Shown here piece by piece: positions 1 through 7,469 of a DNA stretch of 64,000 nt. Both the position numbers and the translations under genes were made by a program. The first letter of the stretch is position 1. Each line of letters begins with the position of its first letter. Under the pieces are notes generated by a model. That model ran no database searches, was not told the DNA's origin, and worked only from the letters and a program-made list of their open reading frames with translations. Origin of the DNA: Aquabacterium fontiphilum (GTDB lineage: Bacteria; Pseudomonadota; Gammaproteobacteria; Burkholderiales; Burkholderiaceae_C); contig NZ_JAAAPN010000002.1 of assembly GCF_009909205.1 (NCBI RefSeq), positions 310,001 to 374,000 of the forward strand, given 5' to 3'.

Positions 1-663
1 GCACGCAGCGCCAGCGTTCAGCGCGCAGCGCAAGTGGACCGAAACGACATCGAGAGTGCGGACCAGGAGTTCGTCGCGGAGATCGCGGCCTTCCAGGCCT
101 GGATGAAGGCACCTTCATTCACCAAGCAGGTGATGGTCTGCCCCAAGCCTGAGATGGGCATCTGCATCGACATGGAGCAAACGGTCAGCAACCTGCCCGG
201 CATCGACCCCGAGCGGCTGCCCGAATGGCGCGATATCGCAGCGTTCTGGCACGAGACCGAGATCCCTGCTGCCATCGCTCATCTGCTCGAGAACTTTGTG
301 CATGACTCCCGCGCCTGGTTCAAGCTCATGCCTGGCTCCACCGAGGCCGCTGATGTTGAGAAAGAACTCAAGCAGTGGGTCAAACTGTACGACAGCTATA
401 CGGCCATTCAGAAAGACCCTGTGGCACTTGGGTTGGCAGGAGGCTACGTACCGCAGCCTCTGAGCAAGGACAAGATCGAGTGGGTCAAGGCTTACAAGCA
501 GAATGGCAAGATCCCACCGATGAAGACAACGGGACGCGAGCCTTTCGAGCTGGGGGCGGGCTACTTGCGCTTCCGACGCGTTTACTCGGGCGCCAGAAAC
601 TGGAGGCTGACACAGCAGTCTCCAGCCACACCAATCGGTGAGCCCATGACAGCGGTGAGCTAG
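1..663 (+). CDS. Hypothetical protein, 5' end outside window
   Basis: The frame is open from the first base, so about 220 residues are visible and the true start is probably off the left edge. A GTG at 34 could start it, but no ribosome-binding sequence precedes it. The protein is soluble-looking and rich in Trp, Lys and Glu, with no signal peptide or membrane segment. I do not recognise the family. The next gene, an AP2-like DNA-binding protein, is on the same strand 25 bases downstream, so the two may belong to one unit that begins further left, possibly accessory DNA; that is inference. Confidence 0.55.
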   Translation, partial: ARSASVQRAAQVDRNDIESADQEFVAEIAAFQAWMKAPSFTKQVMVCPKPEMGICIDMEQTVSNLPGIDPERLPEWRDIAAFWHETEIPAAIAHLLENFVHDSRAWFKLMPGSTEAADVEKELKQWVKLYDSYTAIQKDPVALGLAGGYVPQPLSKDKIEWVKAYKQNGKIPPMKTTGREPFELGAGYLRFRRVYSGARNWRLTQQSPATPIGEPMTAVS

Positions 664-688
664 TTCTGGGCGCCGATCGAGGTCGACC

Positions 689-1258
689 GTGAGCGATCCA
701 TCCCCCTACGCCATGTCGTTGCGCTCCTACCCCGGCGGCCACTGCTGGCGTGTCGAGGTCATGCGCAAGGGCGAAGTGTTTCGCAAATACTTCACGGCGG
801 CCCGCTATGGCTCGGTCGAGCAGGCGAGGGTGGCGGCCGAGGCGTGGCGCAACATGGTTTGCGAGAGGCACCCGCTGCACACCGCTCAGGAAGTATCGCA
901 GCGCTTGACGGTGCGAAACACCAGCGGGTGCCCGGGTGTGTACCGTATCCGAACCCGGCGCAAGCGCCCCGATGGCACGGTGCGCGAGCACTGGCACTGG
1001 GAAGCGCGCACGCCCAACGGGATCAAGCCGACCAAGAAGCGGGCTTTTGCCGTGGAACGCTACGGCGAGCAGGGCGCGTATGACCGCGCGGTTGCGGCCA
1101 GGCAGGAGTTTGTTCAGGCGCTCACTGGTTACTTCGTGGGTGGCTTGCTGACTTGGCACAAGGACGATCTGCCTGGGTTGGCACTCCGGCAAGGGGCTGA
1201 GTCGGCACCGACAGATGCCCCGCTCACACCAGCCCGTTGCGGATCGCGTACACCGTGA
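689..1258 (+). CDS. AP2-like DNA-binding domain protein
   Basis: A 189-residue basic protein with two related segments resembling bacterial AP2/ERF-type domains. Segment one is about residues 9-55 (SLRSYPGG, RYGSVEQARVAAEAW). Segment two is about 76-145 (GCPGVYRI, HWHWEA, RYGEQGAYDRAVAARQEF). The pattern of three beta strands followed by an Ala-rich helix is what AP2 domains show; in bacteria these occur in small DNA-binding proteins and in phage HNH nucleases and integrases. No nuclease motif is visible here. The start is GTG with GAGG six bases upstream. Its last 35 bases overlap the 3' end of the convergent response-regulator gene. Target and role are unknown. Confidence 0.7.
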   Translation: MSDPSPYAMSLRSYPGGHCWRVEVMRKGEVFRKYFTAARYGSVEQARVAAEAWRNMVCERHPLHTAQEVSQRLTVRNTSGCPGVYRIRTRRKRPDGTVREHWHWEARTPNGIKPTKKRAFAVERYGEQGAYDRAVAARQEFVQALTGYFVGGLLTWHKDDLPGLALRQGAESAPTDAPLTPARCGSRTP

Positions 1259-1853
1259 GCTCGGAGTTGTTGCTCAGGCCGAGCTTCTCCAGCACCCGTG
1301 CGCGGTAGACGCTCACGGTCTTGGGACTGAGCAGCAACTGCTCGGCGATGTCCGACAGGCGTTTGCCCGAAGCGATCATCACGAGCGTCTGCAGTTCACG
1401 GTCAGACAGTTTCTGGTGAGCTTCTTCCTGCGCGGGGGCTGTCAGGTTGTCCACCAGCATCTGCGCCATTTCGGGCGTGACGTACTTTTTTCCCTGAGAG
1501 ACGGTGCGCACGGCGGCGACGATCTGCGCCGCGTCGCTGCCCTTGTTGAGGTAGCCGCTGGCGCCGGCCTTCAGGGCCCGCATCGCGTACTGGTCTTCCG
1601 GGTACATCGATACCACCAGCACCTTGACCGGGTTGCCTTCTTCTTTGAGCACGTGCAACACGTCCAGGCCGCTGCGCCCGGGCAGGTTGATGTCGAGCAC
1701 GAGCACATCGCAGCGCTTGTCGCGCAGCAGCGTACGCAATTCACCGTAATCGGCTGCTTCGCCGACCACTTCGATGTCGTCGGCATCGGCCAGGGTGTCC
1801 CGGATGCCACGGCGGATCAGCGCGTGGTCGTCACACAGCATCACTTGGATCAT
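1224..1853 (-). CDS. NarL/UhpA-type response regulator
   Basis: A 209-residue two-domain regulator. The receiver domain is residues 1-120, with acidic D8/D9, phospho-acceptor D54 (LVLDINLPG) and conserved Lys in LNKGS. The LuxR-type helix-turn-helix is about 142-205 (LSDRELQTLVMIASGKRLSDIA, SPKTVSVYRARVLEKL). The chosen ATG overlaps the stop of the upstream kinase gene as ATGA, so the two are translationally coupled. An alternative ATG lies four codons earlier. It probably takes phosphate from that kinase and binds promoter DNA; its targets are unknown. Confidence 0.9.
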   Translation of the reverse strand: MIQVMLCDDHALIRRGIRDTLADADDIEVVGEAADYGELRTLLRDKRCDVLVLDINLPGRSGLDVLHVLKEEGNPVKVLVVSMYPEDQYAMRALKAGASGYLNKGSDAAQIVAAVRTVSQGKKYVTPEMAQMLVDNLTAPAQEEAHQKLSDRELQTLVMIASGKRLSDIAEQLLLSPKTVSVYRARVLEKLGLSNNSELTVYAIRNGLV

Positions 1854-3067
1854 AGTCTGCCCCATGAGGTGGGGTCGTCTGGGTCGGTGTCGGTGTCGGG
1901 GTCGGCGTCGAGATCAGGGAGCAGGCGATCAATGAAGCCATTCTCGGGGCCGGACAGGGGGACTGACAAGATCAGGGTTGTCCCGCCCGGGTTGCTGCTG
2001 ATGTCCACCCAGCCGCCCACGGTTTCGGCGCGCTCGTGCAGGCCGCGGATGCCGAAAGAGCGGGCCTTGGCAAGGTCTTCCGTGCTTAAGCCTCGGCCGT
2101 TGTCGGTGACCTCAATGGACAGCACGCCCCCCGCCTGGGTCACGTCCACGCTGACCCGGGTGGCCTGCGCGTGCTTGGACACGTTGGTGAGCGCTTCCTG
2201 AGCGAAGCGGTAGGCCACCAGCGGCACACCGGGGGGCAGCACGATTTTTTCCTGGCTGGTGCGGAACGCCACCTGCAGCCCGGTGCGCTTGGCGAAGCGG
2301 TCGCTCATCCACTGCAGCGCCGCCACCAGCCCCTGCTCCAGGATGGCGGGCCGCAGGTTGTGCATGATGCGCTGGCTGGCCTCGTGGGCATGATTGACCG
2401 ATTCGAGGGCCTGCTGCACGCGCTCGGCGATCTGGGGGTTGGGTGCATGGCGGGCAATCCAGGCCAGGTCGAACTTGATCGCCGTGAGCGCCCCGCCCAC
2501 GTCGTCATGGATCTCGCGGGCAATGGCGGCCCGCTCCTGCTCGATGCTGGTCTGCAAGTGCTGCGCGAGTTCGCGCAGTTGCTGGCGCGAGCGGCTCAGC
2601 GCATGGTCTGCCCGCTGTTTGGCGATCCGGGTGCGGTTGGCCTCGATGGCCAAAAGCGCCGCCGGCGCCAGACGGGCCAGGTTGCTCTTGAGCAGGTAGT
2701 CGTTGGCGCCGTTGCGCATGGCCTGTACGGCGATGTCTTCGCCGATCTCGCCTGACACCAGGATGAACGGGATCAGCTTGCCGAGCGAACGCACCTTGTC
2801 CAGCGCAGCCAGGCCCGAGTAGCCGGGCAGGTTGTAGTCGGAGAGGATGAGATCCCACTCTTCGGCCAGGGCCTCGGTGAAGGCAGCCTCGGTCTCAACG
2901 CGGTGAATCTCGGCGCGGATGCCGCCCCTGTGAAGGTGGATGGCGACCAGGTCGTGGTCACCCTCATTGTCTTCCAGGTGCAACACGCGTAGCCGCACGG
3001 GTAAGGGTGCGGCTGCCGGGGTGGCTGGCAACGGGGCGTCGGGGAGGTGGGGATGTGGCTCCGGCAC
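1850..3067 (-). CDS. Receiver-histidine kinase hybrid (HisKA_3 type)
   Basis: A 405-residue cytosolic protein with no membrane segment. A receiver domain comes first (about residues 26-145, phospho-acceptor D77 in LSDYNLPG). It is followed by a coiled region, a HisKA_3 dimerisation domain (H187 in REIHDDVGG) and a NarX/UhpB-type ATPase (about 275-375, with TDNGRGL). With the receiver at the N-terminus, the kinase is probably driven by phosphate from another kinase rather than by a ligand-binding domain. It forms an operon with the NarL-type regulator downstream. Start is GTG with AAGG eight bases upstream. The C-terminus is a short Asp/Pro/Thr tract (DPDTDTDPDD). Confidence 0.88.
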   Translation of the reverse strand: MPEPHPHLPDAPLPATPAAAPLPVRLRVLHLEDNEGDHDLVAIHLHRGGIRAEIHRVETEAAFTEALAEEWDLILSDYNLPGYSGLAALDKVRSLGKLIPFILVSGEIGEDIAVQAMRNGANDYLLKSNLARLAPAALLAIEANRTRIAKQRADHALSRSRQQLRELAQHLQTSIEQERAAIAREIHDDVGGALTAIKFDLAWIARHAPNPQIAERVQQALESVNHAHEASQRIMHNLRPAILEQGLVAALQWMSDRFAKRTGLQVAFRTSQEKIVLPPGVPLVAYRFAQEALTNVSKHAQATRVSVDVTQAGGVLSIEVTDNGRGLSTEDLAKARSFGIRGLHERAETVGGWVDISSNPGGTTLILSVPLSGPENGFIDRLLPDLDADPDTDTDPDDPTSWGRL

Positions 3068-3279
3068 GTATGGACCTTCGATCTGGCGATTTGCGCCAAG
3101 TTTTCCCGCGTCATTGTCTCCACCTGACGCGCTGAAGTGGAAAAAATTCTAACAACCGCGCAGAACCGGCAACGGTCAGATGTCCTGGCCTAAGGATTTC
3201 CGGGCATCTGCCGAGAACCATGCTGTATCAGGCTGCCCCACCGGCTGGCCTGACCCGAATCTGGTTGAGTGGAGCCAAG
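3068..3279. other. Divergent intergenic region upstream of chemosensory cluster 1
   Basis: This 212-base gap separates the leftward kinase operon from the rightward chemotaxis genes and must hold the kinase promoter. An outer inverted repeat CAGATG...CATCTG spans about 3176-3212. I see no convincing -35/-10 pair for either strand. Confidence 0.4.
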
Positions 3280-3729
3280 ATGAGCCACGACGATACCGTC
3301 GATCCCCCACATGGCGAGCTGTCCCTGCTGCTGGCCGCCGAGTTGCAGGACCATCTGATGACCGCCAGCAATGATCTGGAGCGGCTTCAGCGCTTGCTGG
3401 ACGACGCCTGCGTGGCGTTGATGGACGGCTTTCATGCCTCCGCCGGCCAGCTGGGCGAGGTCATCGACCAGGGACACGACATTACTCCGAACCTGTTGGC
3501 GGTTCGGCAGCAATTGTTCAAGACCGTGACGGCGCTGCAGTTCCAGGACATGGCCACGCAGCTGATTGCCCACACCAACAAGCGCTTACGCAGCTGCGCG
3601 GACCAGATTGCCCGCGATGCACTTGGCGACGACGACCCTGACGGCGCGGCCGTGGTCGACGAAGGCCCCCTCAAACCCAATCCGGTGACCCAGGACGAAA
3701 TGGACGCCGGATCGGTCGAGCTGTTTTAA
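3280..3729 (+). CDS. Short CheZ-like chemotaxis phosphatase
   Basis: A 149-residue, mostly helical protein. Residues 86-95 (LQFQDMATQL) match the core of CheZ, whose D-x3-Q pair (here D90 and Q94) dephosphorylates CheY-P. The C-terminus is an acidic stretch ending GSVELF, in the place where CheZ carries its CheY-binding peptide. It is much shorter than E. coli CheZ (214 residues). The start at 3280 was preferred over a frame opening 20 codons earlier because the downstream ATG follows a GAGTGGAG-like site. It is first in the cluster with cheY, cheA and cheW, which supports the role. The same tail ends three other proteins in this window. Confidence 0.72.
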   Translation: MSHDDTVDPPHGELSLLLAAELQDHLMTASNDLERLQRLLDDACVALMDGFHASAGQLGEVIDQGHDITPNLLAVRQQLFKTVTALQFQDMATQLIAHTNKRLRSCADQIARDALGDDDPDGAAVVDEGPLKPNPVTQDEMDAGSVELF

Positions 3730-3753
3730 AGATTCCGTCTCATCTGCCGAAAT
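3727..3753 (+). promoter_or_regulatory. Sigma-28 (FliA)-like promoter before cheY
   Basis: TAAA at 3727-3730, fifteen bases, then GCCGAAAT at 3746-3753. The FliA consensus is TAAA-N15-GCCGATAA, so the -35, the spacer and six of eight -10 positions match. The -35 uses the stop codon of the CheZ-like gene. It lies 43 bases ahead of the cheY start, which suggests cheY-cheA-cheW can be expressed with flagellar class III genes. Confidence 0.6.
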
Positions 3754-3795
3754 ACGGTACGCCCACCTGCACCCATCGAAGCCCCGGAGAGCGTC

Positions 3796-4158
3796 ATGCA
3801 CTCGATCCTTGCCGTCGACGATTCCGCATCCATGCGTCAAATGGTCTCGTTCACGCTGAAAAGCGCTGGTTACAACGTGGTGGAGGCCGTGGATGGCCAG
3901 GACGCCTGGGAGAAGGCGGGCTCCCGCAGCTTCGACCTGGTGCTGACCGACCAGAACATGCCGCGCATGGACGGCATCAGTTTGACCAAGAAGCTGCGTG
4001 AAAGCCCCCAGTTCAAGAGCACGCCCATTCTGATCCTGACCACCGAGTCGAGCGATCAGATGAAGCAGGCGGGCCGCGCGGCGGGCGCCACGGGATGGCT
4101 GGTCAAGCCGTTCGACCCCAACAAACTGATCGAAGTGATCCAGAAGGTGATCCGCTGA
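3796..4158 (+). CDS. cheY: Chemotaxis response regulator CheY
   Basis: A single 120-residue receiver domain. It has acidic D8/D9, phospho-acceptor D52 (LTDQNMPRMDG), the conserved Thr in ILTTESS and K104 in LVKPF. There is no output domain, so it should act by protein-protein contact, classically at the flagellar switch. It sits between the CheZ-like phosphatase and cheA and has a FliA-like promoter directly upstream. It is the natural phosphate acceptor from the CheA encoded next. Confidence 0.88.
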   Translation: MHSILAVDDSASMRQMVSFTLKSAGYNVVEAVDGQDAWEKAGSRSFDLVLTDQNMPRMDGISLTKKLRESPQFKSTPILILTTESSDQMKQAGRAAGATGWLVKPFDPNKLIEVIQKVIR

Positions 4159-4210
4159 ACGCGGCAGTCTGATCCGCACCCAGCGCACCCCGACCCATCA
4201 GGAGCCAGAC

Positions 4211-6406
4211 ATGGCAGAGACCAGCACCGACCAAAGCTCTTCCGCGGGCATCGACCTCAGTCAGTTCTACCAGGTCTTCTTTGAAGAAGCCGGCGAGAAC
4301 CTGCAGAACATGGAGCAGCTCCTGCTGGAGCTGGACATTGAGGCCGCCGACGACGAAGAGCTCAACGCCATCTTCCGGTGCGCGCACTCGATCAAGGGCG
4401 GTGCAGCCACGTTCGGTTTCACGGATGTGGCCGAGTTGACCCACCAGATGGAAACGCTGCTCGACAAGCTGCGCAGGCATGAGCTGGTGCCCACGCCGCC
4501 GATGGTGGACGTGCTGCTGCAGTCGGGTGATGCGCTCAAGGCCATGCTGGCCCGCCATCAGGGCTCGGGCGGCGAAGAGGTGGACACGACCGAGTTGCTG
4601 TTCGGCATCCGCGCGCTGGTGGACGGCGGCGCTGCCCCGGCTCCTGCTGCAGTGGCCCCGGCTGCGGTTTCCGCATCTGTCCCTGCGCCTGTGGCCGCGC
4701 CCAAGCCCGCCGCGATGCCGGTGGCCGCCGGGGCTGCGCCGGCACCCACGTCTGGCGACCGCACAGTGGAGCTGCGTGTGGGGCCACTGAGCGACCCGGC
4801 TCAGGCCGACAACCTGGTCGACCTGTTCAAGGAGATCGTCGACCTCGGCAGCATTGAGCCGCTGCCCGATGACCCTGCGCTGGCAGGCGTCCGCCGCTTC
4901 AAGGTCAAGACGGCGACCGAAGAATCTGAATTGCTCGATTTGTTCACCTTCCATGTGGCGCGGGAGCAGGTCAGCTTCGTGGCCATGGGTGGTGCTGCGC
5001 CCGCCCCTGCGGCCGATCCGGGTTATGGCTTCTTCGACGATGCGCCCGGCGCCGCACCGGCTGCACCCGTTGCGCAAGCCGCACCGCCCGAGAACAAGGG
5101 CTACGGCTTCTTCGATGATGCGCCCGGCTCGCCTCAGGCCGCATCGGCCGCCCCGGTGGCCGCATCCGAGCCGCCCGCTGCGCCCAAGCCCACGGCCGCT
5201 GCCAAGCCGGCGCCCAAGGCCGACAAGCCGGCCGCGGGCCTGGAGGCCTCGACCATCCGCGTCTCCGTCGAGAAGGTTGACCAACTCATCAACCTGGTGG
5301 GCGAACTGGTCATCACCCAGGCCATGCTGGCGCAGAACAGCCGCGGGCTGGATCCGGTGATCTACCAGCAACTGGTGTCCGGCCTGACCGACCTGGACCG
5401 CAACACCCGCGACCTGCAAGAGGCCGTGATGTCGATCCGGATGATTCCGATGTCGACGGTCTTCAGCCGCTTCCCGCGCATGCTGCGCGACCTGGCCAAC
5501 AAGCTGGGTAAGAAGGTGGAGCTGGTCACCCAGGGTGAGGCCACCGAGTTGGACAAGGGCCTGGTCGAGAAGATCACCGACCCGCTGACCCATCTGGTGC
5601 GCAACAGCTGTGACCACGGCATCGAAATGCCGGCCGATCGGATCGCCAAGGGCAAGCCTGAGGTGGGCACGATCACGCTGGCCGCCTCCCATCAGGGCGG
5701 CTCCATCGTCATCGAGGTGCGCGACGACGGTCGTGGCCTGTCGCGCGAAAAGCTGCTGAAGAAGGCCCGCGAGAAGGGCATCGACGCACCCGACAGCCTC
5801 ACCGATCAAGAGGTCTGGAACCTGATTTTTGCGCCGGGCTTCTCCACGGCCGAAGAGGTCACCGACGTGTCAGGCCGCGGGGTTGGCATGGACGTGGTCA
5901 AGAAGAACATCACCTCGCTGGGTGGCACGGTCGAGATCGACTCGGCCGAAGGCTACGGCATGCGGGTGGCGGTGCGCCTGCCGCTGACGCTGGCCATCAT
6001 GGACGGCATGAGCGTGGGCGTGGGCGAAGAGGTCTACATCCTTCCGCTGTCGTCGGTGGTCGAGTCGTTCCAGGTCACGCCGGAGATGATCAAGACGGTG
6101 GGTGGCTCCGGTCGTGTGGTCGAAGTGCGCGACGAGTACATGCCGGTGATCGAGCTGGAGAAGGTCTTCAACGTGCCGCGCTTCGACTGGGAGCACAACA
6201 GCGGGATCATGGTGGTGGTCGAGGCCGAGACGGGCCGGGTCGCCATGCTGGTCGACGAGCTGCTGGGCCAGCAGCAGGTGGTGGTGAAGAACCTGGAAAC
6301 GAACTACCGCAAGGTGAGTGACGTCTCGGGTGCCACGATCATGGGTGATGGCCGCGTGGCGCTGATCCTGGACGTAGGCAGCCTGGTGCGTCGGACCCGT
6401 CACTGA
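4211..6406 (+). CDS. cheA: Chemotaxis histidine kinase CheA
   Basis: A 731-residue soluble kinase with the full CheA layout. The P1/Hpt domain is residues 15-120, with phosphorylated H59 in AHSIKGGAATFG. A Pro/Ala-rich linker and a P2-like region follow. The P3 dimerisation domain (about 350-420) and P4 ATPase (HLVRNSCDHG, RDDGRGL, GFSTAEEVTDVSGRGVGMDVV) come next. A C-terminal CheW-like P5 domain ends it (about 590-731). The linker holds two copies of GYGFFDDAPG at residues 271-280 and 297-306. It should autophosphorylate and pass phosphate to CheY. GGAG-like sequence precedes the ATG. Confidence 0.95.
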   Translation: MAETSTDQSSSAGIDLSQFYQVFFEEAGENLQNMEQLLLELDIEAADDEELNAIFRCAHSIKGGAATFGFTDVAELTHQMETLLDKLRRHELVPTPPMVDVLLQSGDALKAMLARHQGSGGEEVDTTELLFGIRALVDGGAAPAPAAVAPAAVSASVPAPVAAPKPAAMPVAAGAAPAPTSGDRTVELRVGPLSDPAQADNLVDLFKEIVDLGSIEPLPDDPALAGVRRFKVKTATEESELLDLFTFHVAREQVSFVAMGGAAPAPAADPGYGFFDDAPGAAPAAPVAQAAPPENKGYGFFDDAPGSPQAASAAPVAASEPPAAPKPTAAAKPAPKADKPAAGLEASTIRVSVEKVDQLINLVGELVITQAMLAQNSRGLDPVIYQQLVSGLTDLDRNTRDLQEAVMSIRMIPMSTVFSRFPRMLRDLANKLGKKVELVTQGEATELDKGLVEKITDPLTHLVRNSCDHGIEMPADRIAKGKPEVGTITLAASHQGGSIVIEVRDDGRGLSREKLLKKAREKGIDAPDSLTDQEVWNLIFAPGFSTAEEVTDVSGRGVGMDVVKKNITSLGGTVEIDSAEGYGMRVAVRLPLTLAIMDGMSVGVGEEVYILPLSSVVESFQVTPEMIKTVGGSGRVVEVRDEYMPVIELEKVFNVPRFDWEHNSGIMVVVEAETGRVAMLVDELLGQQQVVVKNLETNYRKVSDVSGATIMGDGRVALILDVGSLVRRTRH

Positions 6407-6441
6407 GCGCGGGCTGAGCGAGACAACACGGAGTGCAAGCC

Positions 6442-6918
6442 ATGGGCATGATGGAAAAACTGGATGTGCAGGCGGATCTGGCGCGCGAGTACCTGACCTT
6501 CCGTCTGGGCAATGAAGAGTACGGCATCGATATCCTGAAAGTGCAGGAGATCCGCGGCTATGAGAACCCGACCCGCATCGCCAACGCGCCGCACTTTCTC
6601 AAGGGTGTGATGAACCTGCGCGGCACGATCGTGCCCATCGTTGACCTGCGCTTGCGCTTTGGCTGCGAATCGGCCGAGTACAACGGCTTCACGGTGTCGA
6701 TCGTGCTGCACATCGGGCAGCGCACCATCGGCACGGTGGTCGATTCGGTCAGCGACGTGATGGAGATCCCCGCCGAAGCGATCCGCCCGGCCCCCGAGAT
6801 GAACTCGGCCATTGACGCCACCTATATCCGGGGGTTGGCCCAGGTGGGCGAGCGGATGGTGATCCTGCTGGACATCGAGAGCATGCTGATGAGCCCCGAC
6901 ATGGGCCTCATCGACTGA
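6442..6918 (+). CDS. cheW: Chemotaxis coupling protein CheW
   Basis: A 158-residue CheW-domain protein that links chemoreceptors to CheA. Typical motifs are EYGIDILKVQEIRGYENPTRI, FLKGVMNLRGTIVPIVDLR and the C-terminal region around MVILLDIE. The ATG at 6442 was chosen because GGAG lies eight bases upstream; a GTG at 6433 is the alternative. It follows cheA by 35 bases and is closed by a strong terminator at 6921-6941, so it is the last gene of the core unit. No receptor or cheR/cheB gene lies beside it. Confidence 0.93.
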   Translation: MGMMEKLDVQADLAREYLTFRLGNEEYGIDILKVQEIRGYENPTRIANAPHFLKGVMNLRGTIVPIVDLRLRFGCESAEYNGFTVSIVLHIGQRTIGTVVDSVSDVMEIPAEAIRPAPEMNSAIDATYIRGLAQVGERMVILLDIESMLMSPDMGLID

Positions 6919-6920
6919 CG

Positions 6921-6960
6921 GGGCCCTGTGGGGCCCTTTTTCATGCCCGCTTCAGCGGGC
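6921..6960 (+). terminator. Rho-independent terminator after cheW, with second stem-loop
   Basis: GGGCCC (6921-6926), loop TGTG, GGGCCC (6931-6936), then TTTTT form a textbook terminator three bases after the cheW stop. A second perfect stem-loop, GCCCGC-TTCA-GCGGGC (6945-6960), follows at once. Together they separate the che genes from the cache-domain gene. Confidence 0.8.
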
Positions 6961-6993
6961 AGTTTCATTCTCCCTGAGGACTGGAGGTTTCCC

Positions 6994-7452
6994 ATGAAGA
7001 AAGCAGTCAGGCAGTTGTGTGTGGCCGCCGTGGCCGCGCTGGGCGTGGCATCCGTGTGGGCCAATGGCGCGTCCAAGGACGAGGCCGTGGCCATGGTGAA
7101 GAAGGGCGTGGCCTACGTGAAGTCCGCCGGCCCGGAGAAGGCCTACGCCGAGTTCAGCGACAAGGCCAATGCCACCTGGCGCGACCGAGACCTGTACCTG
7201 GTGGTCTATGGTCTGGACGGCACCGTGCACGCCCACGGTGCCAACAACAAGATGATTGGCAAGAACCTGATCGATCTGAAAGACATCGATGGCAAGCTCT
7301 TCGTCAAGGAGCGCGTCGAGCTGGGCAAGGCCAAGCCCTCGTTCTGGCAGGACTACAAGTTCACCAACCCCGAGACCAAGAAGATCGAGCCCAAGACCAT
7401 GTACTGCGAGCGCCTGGCCGAGACGGTGGTCTGCGGCGGCGTGTACCAGTAA
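6994..7452 (+). CDS. Secreted single-cache-domain protein
   Basis: A 152-residue protein with a Sec signal peptide (MKKAVRQLCVAAVAALGVASVWA, cleavage near residue 23). The mature part resembles the small periplasmic cache domain found in sensors (KGVAYVKSAGPEKAYAEFSDK, RDLYLVVYGLDGTVHAHG, GKNLIDLKDIDGK). It is a free-standing ligand-binding module with no membrane anchor or kinase. Lying next to the che cluster, it may present a ligand to a chemoreceptor; that is inference. A strong site (GGAGG) precedes the ATG. Two Cys residues near the C-terminus could form a disulfide. Confidence 0.75.
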   Translation: MKKAVRQLCVAAVAALGVASVWANGASKDEAVAMVKKGVAYVKSAGPEKAYAEFSDKANATWRDRDLYLVVYGLDGTVHAHGANNKMIGKNLIDLKDIDGKLFVKERVELGKAKPSFWQDYKFTNPETKKIEPKTMYCERLAETVVCGGVYQ

Positions 7453-7469
7453 GCCTCGGGCGGTCTGTT

